64,000 bases of DNA, taken from assembly GCA_963708115.1 (NCBI GenBank), contig CAVPRX010000001.1:744001-808000 (forward strand), read 5' to 3'. Origin of the DNA: VRUE01 sp963708115. Lineage in GTDB: Bacteria; Actinomycetota; Thermoleophilia; Solirubrobacterales; 70-9. The notes below the pieces were generated by a model. It worked only from the letters and a program-made list of their open reading frames with translations, did not search any database and was not told the origin of the DNA. Numbering within the stretch: the stretch's first letter is position 1; every line of letters begins with the position of its first letter. The translations under genes and the position numbers were made by a program. Below are positions 1 through 7,993 of the stretch, piece after piece.

Positions 1-27
1 CCCGGAGTTCTCCCCCACCCAGACGGA

Positions 28-33
28 TAGGCT
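28..33 (+). promoter_or_regulatory. -10 hexamer of a leaderless promoter (SDR gene)
   Basis: TAGGCT lies 8 nt before the ATG at 42, inside the decamer GGATAGGCTC. The same decamer precedes both start codons around 11.2 kb. No Shine-Dalgarno sequence lies between it and the start codon, so transcription probably begins at or next to the ATG. No clear -35 box is visible. Confidence 0.5.
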
Positions 34-41
34 CGTTCGAG

Positions 42-779
42 ATGGCAAAAGTCGCCGTAATTACGGGAGCTTCGAGCGGGATCGGCGCGGCTGCGGCCCG
101 GGCTTTGGCCCGGGATGGGTTCCAGGTCGTGCTCGGAGCGCGGCGCCTGCAGCGACTGGAGGAGCTTGCTGCCGAAATCGGGGGTGAGGCCGTCCCGCTC
201 GACGTGGCCGATCCGGACTCGGTCGAGGAGTTCGCCTCGCAGCTGCCGCGCTGCGACGTGCTGATCAACAACGCCGGCGGCGCGCACGGGCTCGAACCGC
301 TGGGCGAGGCCGACGAAGACAAATGGCGCACGATGTACGAGGCGAACGTGCTGGGGACGATGCGGATGACGCGTGCGCTGCTGTCAAGGTTGATCGCCTC
401 GGGCGACGGTCACGTCGTCTCGATCACCAGCATCGCCGGCTTCGAGGCGTACCGGGGCGGCGCCGGCTACATCGCCGCCAAGCACGCCCAGCGCTCGATG
501 CTGCGGGTGCTGCGCCTGGAGCTGCTCGGCGAGCCGGTGCGGGTGACTGAGGTCGCGCCGGGCATGGTCGAGACCGAGTTCTCGCTGGTCCGCTTCGGCG
601 GCGACGAGGAGGCCGCCCGCCGCGTCTATCAGGGCATGACTCCGTTGAGCGCCGGGGACGTTGCCGAGTGCGTCCGCTGGGCCGTCGCCCAACCGTCCCA
701 CGTCAACATCGACGAGATCGTCGTCCGTCCTCGCGACCAGGCCGCCGCGATCGAGGTCCACAGGGACGCGGACGGGTAG
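42..779 (+). CDS. Short-chain dehydrogenase/reductase
   Basis: This is a 245-residue classical SDR, a cytosolic NAD(P)H-dependent oxidoreductase with a Rossmann fold. The cofactor motif TGASSGIG is at residues 8-15 and NNAG at 76-79. The catalytic set is Ser130, Tyr143 and Lys147 (YIAAK). It resembles the YdfG/serine 3-dehydrogenase group of SDRs, but the substrate cannot be read from sequence. The ATG at 42 follows a -10-like hexamer by 8 nt with no ribosome-binding site, so the message is probably leaderless. cutA follows 8 bp downstream on the same strand and may be co-transcribed. Confidence 0.9.
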   Translation: MAKVAVITGASSGIGAAAARALARDGFQVVLGARRLQRLEELAAEIGGEAVPLDVADPDSVEEFASQLPRCDVLINNAGGAHGLEPLGEADEDKWRTMYEANVLGTMRMTRALLSRLIASGDGHVVSITSIAGFEAYRGGAGYIAAKHAQRSMLRVLRLELLGEPVRVTEVAPGMVETEFSLVRFGGDEEAARRVYQGMTPLSAGDVAECVRWAVAQPSHVNIDEIVVRPRDQAAAIEVHRDADG

Positions 780-787
780 TCGGACCC

Positions 788-1111
788 ATGGCGAAGGCCG
801 AGCACCTCCAGGTGACGACCACGACGGGCTCCGAGGAGGAGGCCGAGCAGATCAGCGCGGCGCTGATCGAACGCCACCTTGCCGCCTGCGTGCAGGTCAT
901 CGGCCCGATCGCCAGCCGCTACCGCTGGCAAGGAGCAATCGAGCGCTCGACCGAGTGGATGTGCGTGGCGAAGACGAGCGCTGAGCGCTACGCCGAGCTC
1001 GAGGCGGCGATCCGTGAGCTCCACTCCTACGACGAGCCGGAGATACTCGCCACGCCGATCGTCGCCGGCAGCGCGGGCTACCTCGAGTGGGTCAGTCGCA
1101 ACGTCGAATGA
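788..1111 (+). CDS. cutA: Divalent-cation tolerance protein CutA
   Basis: This 107-residue protein is full length for CutA1, a small trimeric ferredoxin-fold protein linked to copper and divalent-cation tolerance. It shows the family blocks AACVQV at 32-37, SRYRWQG at 43-49 and HSYDEPEI at 79-86. The ATG at 788 is preferred because the longer in-frame extension runs into the SDR gene and carries no family sequence. The copper proteins encoded next to it on the opposite strand may be a functional link, which is inference only. Confidence 0.9.
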   Translation: MAKAEHLQVTTTTGSEEEAEQISAALIERHLAACVQVIGPIASRYRWQGAIERSTEWMCVAKTSAERYAELEAAIRELHSYDEPEILATPIVAGSAGYLEWVSRNVE

Positions 1112-1147
1112 ACTGTTGACCACCGAAAACGGGGGTCAAGTGACCAG

Positions 1148-2785
1148 TCAGCCGCGGACTACCTCGAACTGGCTCATCAGGCCGTGGTCCTCGTGGTCGA
1201 GCATGTGGCAGTGGACGACGAACTTGCCGGTGTAGTCGGCGAAGTGGCCGGCGAGGACGATGCGTTCGCGCGGATAGAGGAAGAAGGTCTCCTTGAGGCA
1301 GTCTTCCCAGGCAGGCGGCGGCTTGCCGTTGCGCGCAAGGAGGTACCAGTCGGTGTGGTGCAGGTGCATCATGTGCGCGACGTTGGTGTGGTTGACCAGC
1401 TCCCAGGTGACGGTCGAGTCGAGTGCGACGGTGGTGTCGGCGCGGGCCGGGTTGAAGGTACGGCCATTGATCTGCCAGACGGGCTTGAAGAGGCCGCCGA
1501 TCGAGACCGTCCAGGTGTGGTCGGGCTTGTGCGAGACGCGCCTGGTCCAGGCGGGCAAGGGACGCAGCTTGCGTGGCACCTTGGTGTGGTCCGGTTGGCG
1601 TCGCGAGCCGACGCGAAACTGCATCACGGCGCCGACGTAGGGCTTGGAGCCGGCGCCGGAGCGGCCGTCGTGGCGCGGGCCGCTGCGTAGCTCCACCGAC
1701 TCGCCCGCCGCGCCGGCGAAATCGACGATGACCTCAGCCCGCTCGGCCGGGCCGAGCAGGATCTGGCTGCGCCGCACCGGCCGCGGCATCAGACCGCTGT
1801 CGGTGGCGATCTGAGCCATCGGCGCGCCATTGGAGAGATGGAAGTTGTAGGTGCTGAAGCCGGAGACGTTGAGCAGGCGCAAGCGGTAGCGCTGCGCCGT
1901 CACCTCGTGGTGGGGAAGGTAGGCCCCGTTGACGAGGATCCGGTGACCGGAGACGCCGTCGGCCGGTGGGCGGCGCCCGGTGAACGGGTCGGTGAGCTGG
2001 TTGTGGCGGTCGAAGCTGCGGTCGCCGATCATCAGCGGGATGTCGCGCTCGCCGCGCGGCAACGGCAGCGAGGAGTCGGCCTCGTCGTCGACGATGAACA
2101 TTCCCGCGAGCCCGCGCCAGACGTGCCGGGAGGTGTGGTCGAGGCGATGGTCGTGGTACCACTGGAATGCGGACCGCTCGGGACGGCCGTCCTCGCGCAG
2201 GTCGTAGACGTAGGTTTTCCGCCCGCCGGGCTCGATCAGCAGGTCATTGCCCGAGGCGCGCGCCGACAGGCCGCGCGGGATCTCGCAGTAGAAGGAGCGC
2301 GGATGCGAGCCGGTCAGCCCACCCGGCTGGCCGTCGAACTGCGTGCGGTTGTGACCGCCGTGCAGGTGCACGGTCAGCTCTCCCGCGCCGGCCGGCAGCT
2401 GGTGGTGGAAGGTCACCTCGGTCCGCCCGCCGGCGGGGCGCCTGATCGTCGGGCCGGGGAAGGTGCCGCCGTAGGTCCACATCTTGGTCGGCCGACCGGG
2501 CAGAATTCCCACCTCCGCCTCGCGAATCGGGATGTCGAGCTTCGAGCCCCGCAGCTCCTCCGGAATCGGCAGGCGCGAGCGGAACGGCTCTGGCGCAGGA
2601 GCATGCCGCCCCTCGCCGGTTAAGACGGGAGCAACCACGCCGCGGACGTCGAGCGGCAGCAGCGTGGCGAGGGCGCCACCGCCGAGGGCGCCGAGAAATC
2701 CCCGGCGCCCCAGGCGGGGCTGAGAGTGAGTCGAGTCGTCCGTGGCTAGCCGCCGGGAAGCACGTTGATCGTGCCGTGCATCCAC
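1148..2785 (-). CDS. Tat-exported multicopper oxidase
   Basis: This is a 545-residue multicopper oxidase of the CotA/bilirubin-oxidase/laccase type. A twin-arginine leader (RRGFLGALGG, about residues 27-36) predicts export of the folded enzyme. All four copper-ligand clusters are present: VHLHGGH near 139-145, WYHDH near 209-213, HMMHLHH near 470, and HCHMLDHEDHGLM near 525. This is consistent with one type-1 copper and a trinuclear centre reducing oxygen to water. The only start upstream of the leader is a GTG at 2785, which overlaps the preceding blue-copper gene by 40 nt. Translation is therefore probably coupled, and the two products may act as an electron-transfer pair. Confidence 0.9.
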   Translation of the reverse strand: MDARHDQRASRRLATDDSTHSQPRLGRRGFLGALGGGALATLLPLDVRGVVAPVLTGEGRHAPAPEPFRSRLPIPEELRGSKLDIPIREAEVGILPGRPTKMWTYGGTFPGPTIRRPAGGRTEVTFHHQLPAGAGELTVHLHGGHNRTQFDGQPGGLTGSHPRSFYCEIPRGLSARASGNDLLIEPGGRKTYVYDLREDGRPERSAFQWYHDHRLDHTSRHVWRGLAGMFIVDDEADSSLPLPRGERDIPLMIGDRSFDRHNQLTDPFTGRRPPADGVSGHRILVNGAYLPHHEVTAQRYRLRLLNVSGFSTYNFHLSNGAPMAQIATDSGLMPRPVRRSQILLGPAERAEVIVDFAGAAGESVELRSGPRHDGRSGAGSKPYVGAVMQFRVGSRRQPDHTKVPRKLRPLPAWTRRVSHKPDHTWTVSIGGLFKPVWQINGRTFNPARADTTVALDSTVTWELVNHTNVAHMMHLHHTDWYLLARNGKPPPAWEDCLKETFFLYPRERIVLAGHFADYTGKFVVHCHMLDHEDHGLMSQFEVVRG

Positions 2786-3321
2786 GGGTGGATCGCGCAG
2801 AGGAAGTAGATCCGCGTCGGACCGGCCGTGGTGTCGAAGTCCACTTTCTGAACGATCGAGGTGTCGGGCTTGGTGCCCGTGAACCAGGAGTCGCCTTCCT
2901 TGCTGAGGCTGCCAAGCGTGCTCCAGCCTTCCGCGCCGGCGTCGACCGGGTTCACCTTCACCGGGCCGTTGCCTTTGACCCCGTGCCAGTCGGCGATCGC
3001 CTTGCAGATGTGGTTCGGCGTGAAGCAGAGCTGACGCTGCTTGGCGGTCTTCGGGACCGATCCTTTGGTGATCAGCGAGAAGGTGTGGGGGCCGACCTGT
3101 TTCGGGTTGGTCGTGTTGACCACCGCGAGCTCTTCGCCGTCGGCGATCGTCTTCGGCGCTTCGAAGCGGAGGTTCCCCTCGCTGTTGCCTTTGATGAAGA
3201 CGGTGGGAGCGGTGCCCGAAGAGCTGCCCGTGGGCGGGCCATAGGGCGCGGCGAGTGCCGAGGCGGACACGCAGAGGACGGCGACGACGGTCGCCGCCGC
3301 AACGAGACGGAGCTGCTTCAA
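2746..3321 (-). CDS. Secreted blue-copper (cupredoxin-like) protein
   Basis: The protein has 191 residues if it starts at the TTG at 3321. That codon sits 6 nt after a good ribosome-binding site (AGAAAGGA, 3328-3335) and directly begins a signal peptide of about 25 residues ending ALAAP. A longer frame reaching 3414 puts non-signal sequence in front and is less likely. The C-terminal domain has a type-1 copper site: His79 (GPHTF), Cys175, His178 and Met181 (CAIHPWMHG). It probably carries electrons outside the membrane, perhaps to or from the multicopper oxidase encoded immediately downstream. The exact subfamily is not clear. Confidence 0.8.
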   Translation of the reverse strand: MKQLRLVAAATVVAVLCVSASALAAPYGPPTGSSSGTAPTVFIKGNSEGNLRFEAPKTIADGEELAVVNTTNPKQVGPHTFSLITKGSVPKTAKQRQLCFTPNHICKAIADWHGVKGNGPVKVNPVDAGAEGWSTLGSLSKEGDSWFTGTKPDTSIVQKVDFDTTAGPTRIYFLCAIHPWMHGTINVLPGG

Positions 3322-3444
3322 AGTGATTCCTTTCTGCGCCGCTCGAGCGGCGCCCTGCACGGTTAAGAACAAGTAACGGGCAGGAACGGTAGAGGTTGGC
3401 GCGGCATCGATCAAGCGTCCAGTGCAGTCCGCGCCCAGGAGGCT

Positions 3445-4212
3445 CTAAGCGCGCAGCCGGTAGCCACTCGAGAAAAGGCGCAGGTTGACCGCGAAGAGCA
3501 CGCCGGTCGCCGCGGTCAGCGCCAGCAGCGAGAGCGCGATGCTGACTTCGGTGTAGCCGACAAAGCCGTAGCGGACCAGGTTGATCATGTAGAAGATCGG
3601 GTTGAAGTGGGTCAGGGTCTGGAAGGGCTGCGGCAGCAGCGTCGCCGAGTAGAAGACGCCACCGAGGAAGATCAGCGGCTGCAGGACGAAGGTCTGGGCG
3701 AAGGCGACGTCGTCGAACTGTTCGGCGCGAACGCCGATCAGCACTCCCAGCTGCGAGAAGAAGAAGCCGACCAGGAAGAGCGACGGGATCAGGACGAGGA
3801 TGTTGTCGACCGGCAGGTCGACCAGCAGCGAGGCGGCGATGAAGGTCAGCGCGGCGACGATCAAGCCGCGCATGAAGCCGCCGAGGGAGAAGGCGAGCAG
3901 CAGCTCCAGCGGCGAGGCGGGCGAGGAGAGCTGGTCCTGGATCGCCCCCTGGAATTTCTGCTGCAGGATCGAGGACGAGTTGTTGGAGAAGGCGTTGATC
4001 GACCAGGCCATCATGATCAGGCCGGGGATGACGAAGACGACGTAGTCGATCCCGTGCAGTTCGCCGACCCGCGAGCCGAGCGCCGCGCCGAAGACCGAGA
4101 TGTAGAGGAAGGTTTCCAGCAGCGGCGCGCCGATCGTCTGTTTCTTGATCTTCATGAAGCGGTTGACCTCGCGCCGCCAGAGCGTCGCGAAGCGGATCTG
4201 CGCGGCGCTCAC
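3445..4212 (-). CDS. ABC-2 type transporter permease
   Basis: This is a 255-residue membrane protein with about six hydrophobic segments, typical of the DrrB/ABC-2 permease family that exports drugs, lipids or polysaccharides. Its start overlaps the stop of the ATPase gene by 4 nt (ATGA, 4209-4212), so the two are translationally coupled. Together they should form a complete exporter. The substrate is unknown. Confidence 0.88.
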   Translation of the reverse strand: MSAAQIRFATLWRREVNRFMKIKKQTIGAPLLETFLYISVFGAALGSRVGELHGIDYVVFVIPGLIMMAWSINAFSNNSSSILQQKFQGAIQDQLSSPASPLELLLAFSLGGFMRGLIVAALTFIAASLLVDLPVDNILVLIPSLFLVGFFFSQLGVLIGVRAEQFDDVAFAQTFVLQPLIFLGGVFYSATLLPQPFQTLTHFNPIFYMINLVRYGFVGYTEVSIALSLLALTAATGVLFAVNLRLFSSGYRLRA

Positions 4213-5006
4213 AGCACCGACTCCTCGATGCGCGACCGCGAGAGCTCTTTGCGCCCGACCAGCGCCAGGTAGGCGTCCTCGAGGTTGTCGACGCCGAAGC
4301 GGGCCGACAGCGCGGCGCTGGTGCCCTCGCCGACGATCTGCCCTTCGTTGATGAAGGCGATCCGGTCGCAGAGCTGCTCGGCCTCCTCGATGTAGTGCGT
4401 GGTGAGCAGGATCGTCGTCCCCTCCTGGTTGATCCGCTGCACGTAGTGCCAGAGCTCGAGCCGCAGCTCGACGTCGACGCCCGCGGTCGGCTCGTCGAGG
4501 ATCAAGAGGCGCGGCCGGTGCATCATCGCCCGCGCCAGGATGCAGCGCCGTTTCATCCCTCCCGACAGGGTGCGGGTGCGTTCGTCGCGCTTCTCGGTCA
4601 GCGAGAAGGTCCCCAAAAGCTCCTTGGTCCGCTCGCGCCGCTCGCGCTTTGGCATGCCGAAGTAGCCGGCGTGGTAGTCGAGCGTCTCCTCGACGGTGAG
4701 GAACCAGTCGAGGTTGACCTCCTGCGGCGCCAGCCCGACCGCCTGCCGGGCGTCGCCGTAGTCGCCGATCGCATCGTGGCCGAAGACCTGGATCGAGCCG
4801 CCGGTCGGCTGCGCCAGCCCGGTCGTGCAGTGGATCAGCGTCGACTTGCCGGCACCGTTGGGCCCCAGCAGGCCGAACAGCTCCCCCGGCTTGATCTCCA
4901 GCGAGACGCCGCGCAGCGCCTCGACCCCGGTCGGGTAGCGCTTCGCCAGATTCGAGATCTGCAGGGCGTTGGTGGTGCTGCCGCTTGGGTCGATCGAGTC
5001 GCTCAT
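4209..5006 (-). CDS. ABC transporter ATP-binding protein (DrrA-like)
   Basis: This is a 265-residue ATPase from the ATG at 5006. A longer frame to 5081 adds 25 residues that do not look like the family. Walker A is GPNGAGKST at 48-56, the ABC signature LSGGMKRR at 147-154 and Walker B LLILDEPT at 167-174. A C-terminal extension follows, as in daunorubicin-resistance-type ATPases. It drives the permease encoded directly downstream with a 4-nt overlap. Confidence 0.9.
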   Translation of the reverse strand: MSDSIDPSGSTTNALQISNLAKRYPTGVEALRGVSLEIKPGELFGLLGPNGAGKSTLIHCTTGLAQPTGGSIQVFGHDAIGDYGDARQAVGLAPQEVNLDWFLTVEETLDYHAGYFGMPKRERRERTKELLGTFSLTEKRDERTRTLSGGMKRRCILARAMMHRPRLLILDEPTAGVDVELRLELWHYVQRINQEGTTILLTTHYIEEAEQLCDRIAFINEGQIVGEGTSAALSARFGVDNLEDAYLALVGRKELSRSRIEESVL

Positions 5007-5160
5007 CGTCCCGCGAAATCTACGGAACGCGTGGTCCCGGCCCCCGCTCGCGTCGTCGTCGGTCCTCAAACGCGGATGCAATCAGCATCTATGCCGCAAT
5101 ATGGAACTTTTGCTTGCTTGACTCCCGCAACCCCCAGGTGAAACCGTTCCCAGCGATCCT

Positions 5161-5913
5161 ATGGCCGGCGGCGACGGGGAGAACGGGGAGATGGACGAGG
5201 CTCGCGATGAGCCGGGGATGGATGGCGCCAAAAACGCCGTGCGAGACCTCAAGAAGCGGATCGGCGTGCAGAAACGCATCCGCAATGTCGCCTTCACCTT
5301 CCTGGTCGTCGCTTTCCCAGCCCTGATCGGGGTGCCCTGGGCCGTGAGCGGCAGCGTCGACGTCACCTTGGCTGCCGCGGCGGGCTACCTCGAGTTCGTC
5401 TCCGTCCTCATCTTCCTCTTCACGCGACTGCGCCTGAGAGACCTCGAGGCCGAGCTGCGGACGGCCGAATTCGAAAAAGAAATTCGCGCCCGCACCGGCG
5501 AATCGCCGATCCTGCTCTTCCTCAAGCACCAGGCCGAGTTGAAGCGCTACTACGACCAGGCCCTCCAACAGAGCGGCCTGGCCTTCGTGCTGGGCATCTT
5601 CTGCGTCCTCTCGGGCCTGGCGGTGATCGCGGCGGGGTTCATGCTGATCCAGAACGGCCCGGATTCCCAGGAGATCGTCACCGGAGCGCTTGCGGCGGTG
5701 GGCGCAATCCTCTCTGGATTCGTCGCCCAGGTCTACCTTGGCATCCACGGTGGCGCGGTCAAATCGCTGACCGGCTTTCACGAAAAGTTCGTCGAAACGC
5801 ATCATCTTCACATCGCCGGGGTATTCGCTTCCCGTGTGGACGACAAGGAGAAAAGGGACGCCGCGCTACTGGCCCTCGTCGAGGCGGCCGCGGCATCGGC
5901 GCCGAGTGCCTGA
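5161..5913 (+). CDS. Membrane protein with TRADD-N-associated 2TM-like domain
   Basis: The protein has 250 residues and two pairs of hydrophobic segments, about residues 45-65 and 70-90, then 140-160 and 175-195. The central block (ELKRYYDQALQQS followed by a hydrophobic hairpin around residues 120-195) matches from memory the cyanobacterial TRADD-N-associated two-transmembrane domain. That domain is found beside NTPase-based conflict systems. A further ATG at 5191 (MDEARD) is an alternative start. No Shine-Dalgarno sequence precedes 5161. Function is unknown. The family match is by recognition only. Confidence 0.6.
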   Translation: MAGGDGENGEMDEARDEPGMDGAKNAVRDLKKRIGVQKRIRNVAFTFLVVAFPALIGVPWAVSGSVDVTLAAAAGYLEFVSVLIFLFTRLRLRDLEAELRTAEFEKEIRARTGESPILLFLKHQAELKRYYDQALQQSGLAFVLGIFCVLSGLAVIAAGFMLIQNGPDSQEIVTGALAAVGAILSGFVAQVYLGIHGGAVKSLTGFHEKFVETHHLHIAGVFASRVDDKEKRDAALLALVEAAAASAPSA

Positions 5914-5992
5914 CCCCGACGCGCTCGCACAGGGTCAGACGGTCTGTCTACGATGGCGCTCGACCCGCTTCCCAACACCTCCCGACCAGTCG

Positions 5993-6682
5993 ATGGCGAC
6001 AACACCCCGGACCCCAGGACGCAAGCCACCCGCCGGCGAAGGCGATGGTGCCGTCGCGGCAGGGATCGAGCCGGTGGTCTTCACCGATCCAGTCGCGATC
6101 GCGATACTGCTGGAGGATCTCTACGAGGAGTTCCACCGGCCGAAGAAGTGGTTCAACTGGGTGGTCGAGGCTCTCACCAAGCCCCTCCCGAGGCGGAGCC
6201 TCACCGCTTCTCATCTGCAGCGATGGCTCGAGAGCTCGCTCGAGGTGTTCGCCTCCTTCGTCGACGACGCCGACGCCCTGGATCGCATTCGGCGCGAGAC
6301 CGGGTGGATCGTGAGCGACGAGGTCCCGCCCGACTCGGACGTGTGGTCGGGAGAGTGCAAATTCATCGGCGCCCGCCTGCCGCGCGTCATCTGCTACCGC
6401 CAGACGCTCGCCTCGCGGCTGCCCGGAGGCGCCCACGAGATCGCCTGGCAGGGATCGATGGACCACTTCGTCGGCCACCTCTATCCATTCTTCAACGGTG
6501 CCACCGATCCAAGCGAATACAACGAGGAGGTTGCCTGCCGATACCAACATCTGGCCGCCCAGGTTCGTGCTCGGCGAGACCGCCGCTTCCGCCTGATCGC
6601 CTGGTTGATGCCGCTGACCTACCGCCTGCACAAGGACATTCCGCTGTCGAACTACGACCGCGGGACTCTTCCCGCCGGCTGA
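5993..6682 (+). CDS. Conserved-looking protein of unknown function
   Basis: This is a 229-residue soluble protein from the ATG at 5993. An upstream extension to 5834 overlaps the previous gene and is low-complexity. The N-terminus is basic and Pro/Gly-rich. The body is rich in Trp, Phe and charged residues, with no motif I recognise, signal peptide or membrane segment. It lies 79 bp after the TRADD-N-associated-like membrane gene on the same strand and may share its transcript. A MITE-like element begins 13 bp after its stop. Confidence 0.6.
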   Translation: MATTPRTPGRKPPAGEGDGAVAAGIEPVVFTDPVAIAILLEDLYEEFHRPKKWFNWVVEALTKPLPRRSLTASHLQRWLESSLEVFASFVDDADALDRIRRETGWIVSDEVPPDSDVWSGECKFIGARLPRVICYRQTLASRLPGGAHEIAWQGSMDHFVGHLYPFFNGATDPSEYNEEVACRYQHLAAQVRARRDRRFRLIAWLMPLTYRLHKDIPLSNYDRGTLPAG

Positions 6683-6694
6683 GCGACCCCCCGG

Positions 6695-6861
6695 CTAGTG
6701 TCCCGAGTCATAAGTTGTGTGCCGCATCCGACGAGTGGATCGCCGGTCGTGGCAAGGACGCAGGATGCGCCTTTGCTGGTTGCAAAGGCAAATCCGAGGA
6801 CGCCGCCACGGGCGGCGAGACGCCGTCGGGGCGGTGCAGAACTTATGACTCGGGACACTAG
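6695..6861. mobile_element. MITE-like element with 22-bp perfect terminal inverted repeats
   Basis: The two ends, 6695-6716 and 6840-6861, are perfect inverted repeats of 22 bp and begin CTAGTGTCCCGAG. The element is 167 bp long and has no open frame of its own, which fits a non-autonomous miniature element. The terminal CTAG on each side is palindromic and could be a 4-bp target duplication instead of part of the repeat. The right-hand CTAG is shared with the left end of the adjoining insertion sequence. Confidence 0.75.
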
Positions 6862-7993
6862 ATGAGTAGTTCCACGGCGACTGCCGTGCTGACCCCTTCC
6901 CAGCTCTGAGTGAGCAGTCCGTGTGGGGCGGCGCGACGCTGACTGGTCGATTTGCCACCGTATGCGGGGGTCAATCGACCACTCGGCACCGGGAGGTTGG
7001 CCCCAGTCGTGCCAAGGGGAGATAAGCAGCGGGGTCGAAGTCGGCGGTGCTCAACAACACCGCCGACCCAAGGGGGCCTCGATGAACGCCGACCTCGACC
7101 TGCTGCTCATCTCTGTGTTCTGTACCGCTGACGATCTCCTGCCCGAGCGGCCAGGAAACGCCCGCAGGAGCTTGATCGACGCGGAGGTCGTGACCCTCTG
7201 CGTCGCGCAGGCGATCATGGGCATCACCTCAGATGCCCGCTTCGCCCGGATTGCGCCGAAACGGCTGGGGCATCTGTTCCCCGCTCTGACCAAGCGCTCG
7301 GGCTTTCACAAGCGCCGAGCCCGCCTGGCCGAGACGATCGAGGCAATGATCGCGGCCTTCGCATCCCAGAGCCCCGGCTGGCACGACGACCTGTTGCTCA
7401 TCGACTCCACCCCGGTGGAGTGCGCCCGTTCGCGTGAGACGGTGAAGCGGGCCGGGGCCAGCAGCCTTGGCGACGCGATCGCCAACGCCGCCGACTACGG
7501 CTACTGCGCCTCGCATTCCCGCTACTTCTGGGGCTTTCGCCTGCACACGCTGATGGCTCCCGACGGGACCCCGCGGGCGATGGCGCTGACCTCGCCCAAG
7601 GAAGGCGAGCGCGAGGTCTGCCTGCGGCTCTTGGAGCGGGTCAACCGCAGCGGGCCGCTGATCGTCCTCGGCGACAAGGGCTATGCCGGCGCCGACTTCG
7701 AAGCCGACGCCACCGCCATGGGTGCCACCGTGGTGCGCCCGCGCCGCAAGGACGAGCCCGAAGGCGGCCTGCACCTCGCACCGCTGCGCCAGCGGATCGA
7801 GTCGATCTACTGGAGCGCGAAGGACATCCTCGGCCTCGAGCGCCACGGTGCCCGCACCCTTCGCGGCCTGAGGGCCCGCATCGCCAGCCGCCTCCTGGCT
7901 CTCGCCGCCGCCGTTTCGCTCAACCACCAGCTCGGGCGTCCCTCGCGGGCCTTGGTCGACTACGTGGCTTGAGTCGTGGAACTACTCATCTAG
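6858..7993 (+). mobile_element. IS982-family insertion sequence, apparently complete
   Basis: A 19-bp inverted repeat (CTAGATGAGTAGTTCCACG at 6858-6876, reverse complement at 7975-7993) frames one full-length transposase gene. CTAG occurs at both outer ends and may be the target duplication. The left end adjoins the MITE. The right CTAG contains the stop codon of the next minus-strand gene, so that gene is not visibly cut. With intact ends and an intact transposase, the element may still be mobile. Confidence 0.85.
7082..7972 (+). CDS. IS982-family transposase
   Basis: This is a 296-residue DDE transposase from the ATG at 7082, preceded by AAGGGGG. Typical IS982 blocks are visible: LLIDSTPVECARSRE for the first catalytic Asp region, YCASHSRYFWGFRLH, then GDKGYAG for the second Asp, and RQRIESIYWSAKD near the last acidic residue. 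The C-terminus (LNHQLGRPSRALVDYVA) is the usual ending in actinobacterial members. It catalyses cut-and-paste movement of the surrounding element. Confidence 0.92.
   Translation: MNADLDLLLISVFCTADDLLPERPGNARRSLIDAEVVTLCVAQAIMGITSDARFARIAPKRLGHLFPALTKRSGFHKRRARLAETIEAMIAAFASQSPGWHDDLLLIDSTPVECARSRETVKRAGASSLGDAIANAADYGYCASHSRYFWGFRLHTLMAPDGTPRAMALTSPKEGEREVCLRLLERVNRSGPLIVLGDKGYAGADFEADATAMGATVVRPRRKDEPEGGLHLAPLRQRIESIYWSAKDILGLERHGARTLRGLRARIASRLLALAAAVSLNHQLGRPSRALVDYVA

Noticed and set aside
1838..2623. Long open frames antisense to real genes, here and at many other places (for example 24112-25938, 13632-15017, 44284-46695)
   Set aside because: They are shadows produced by very high GC. 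Their proteins are Arg/Val/Ala-rich without motifs, and the opposite strand encodes clear families.
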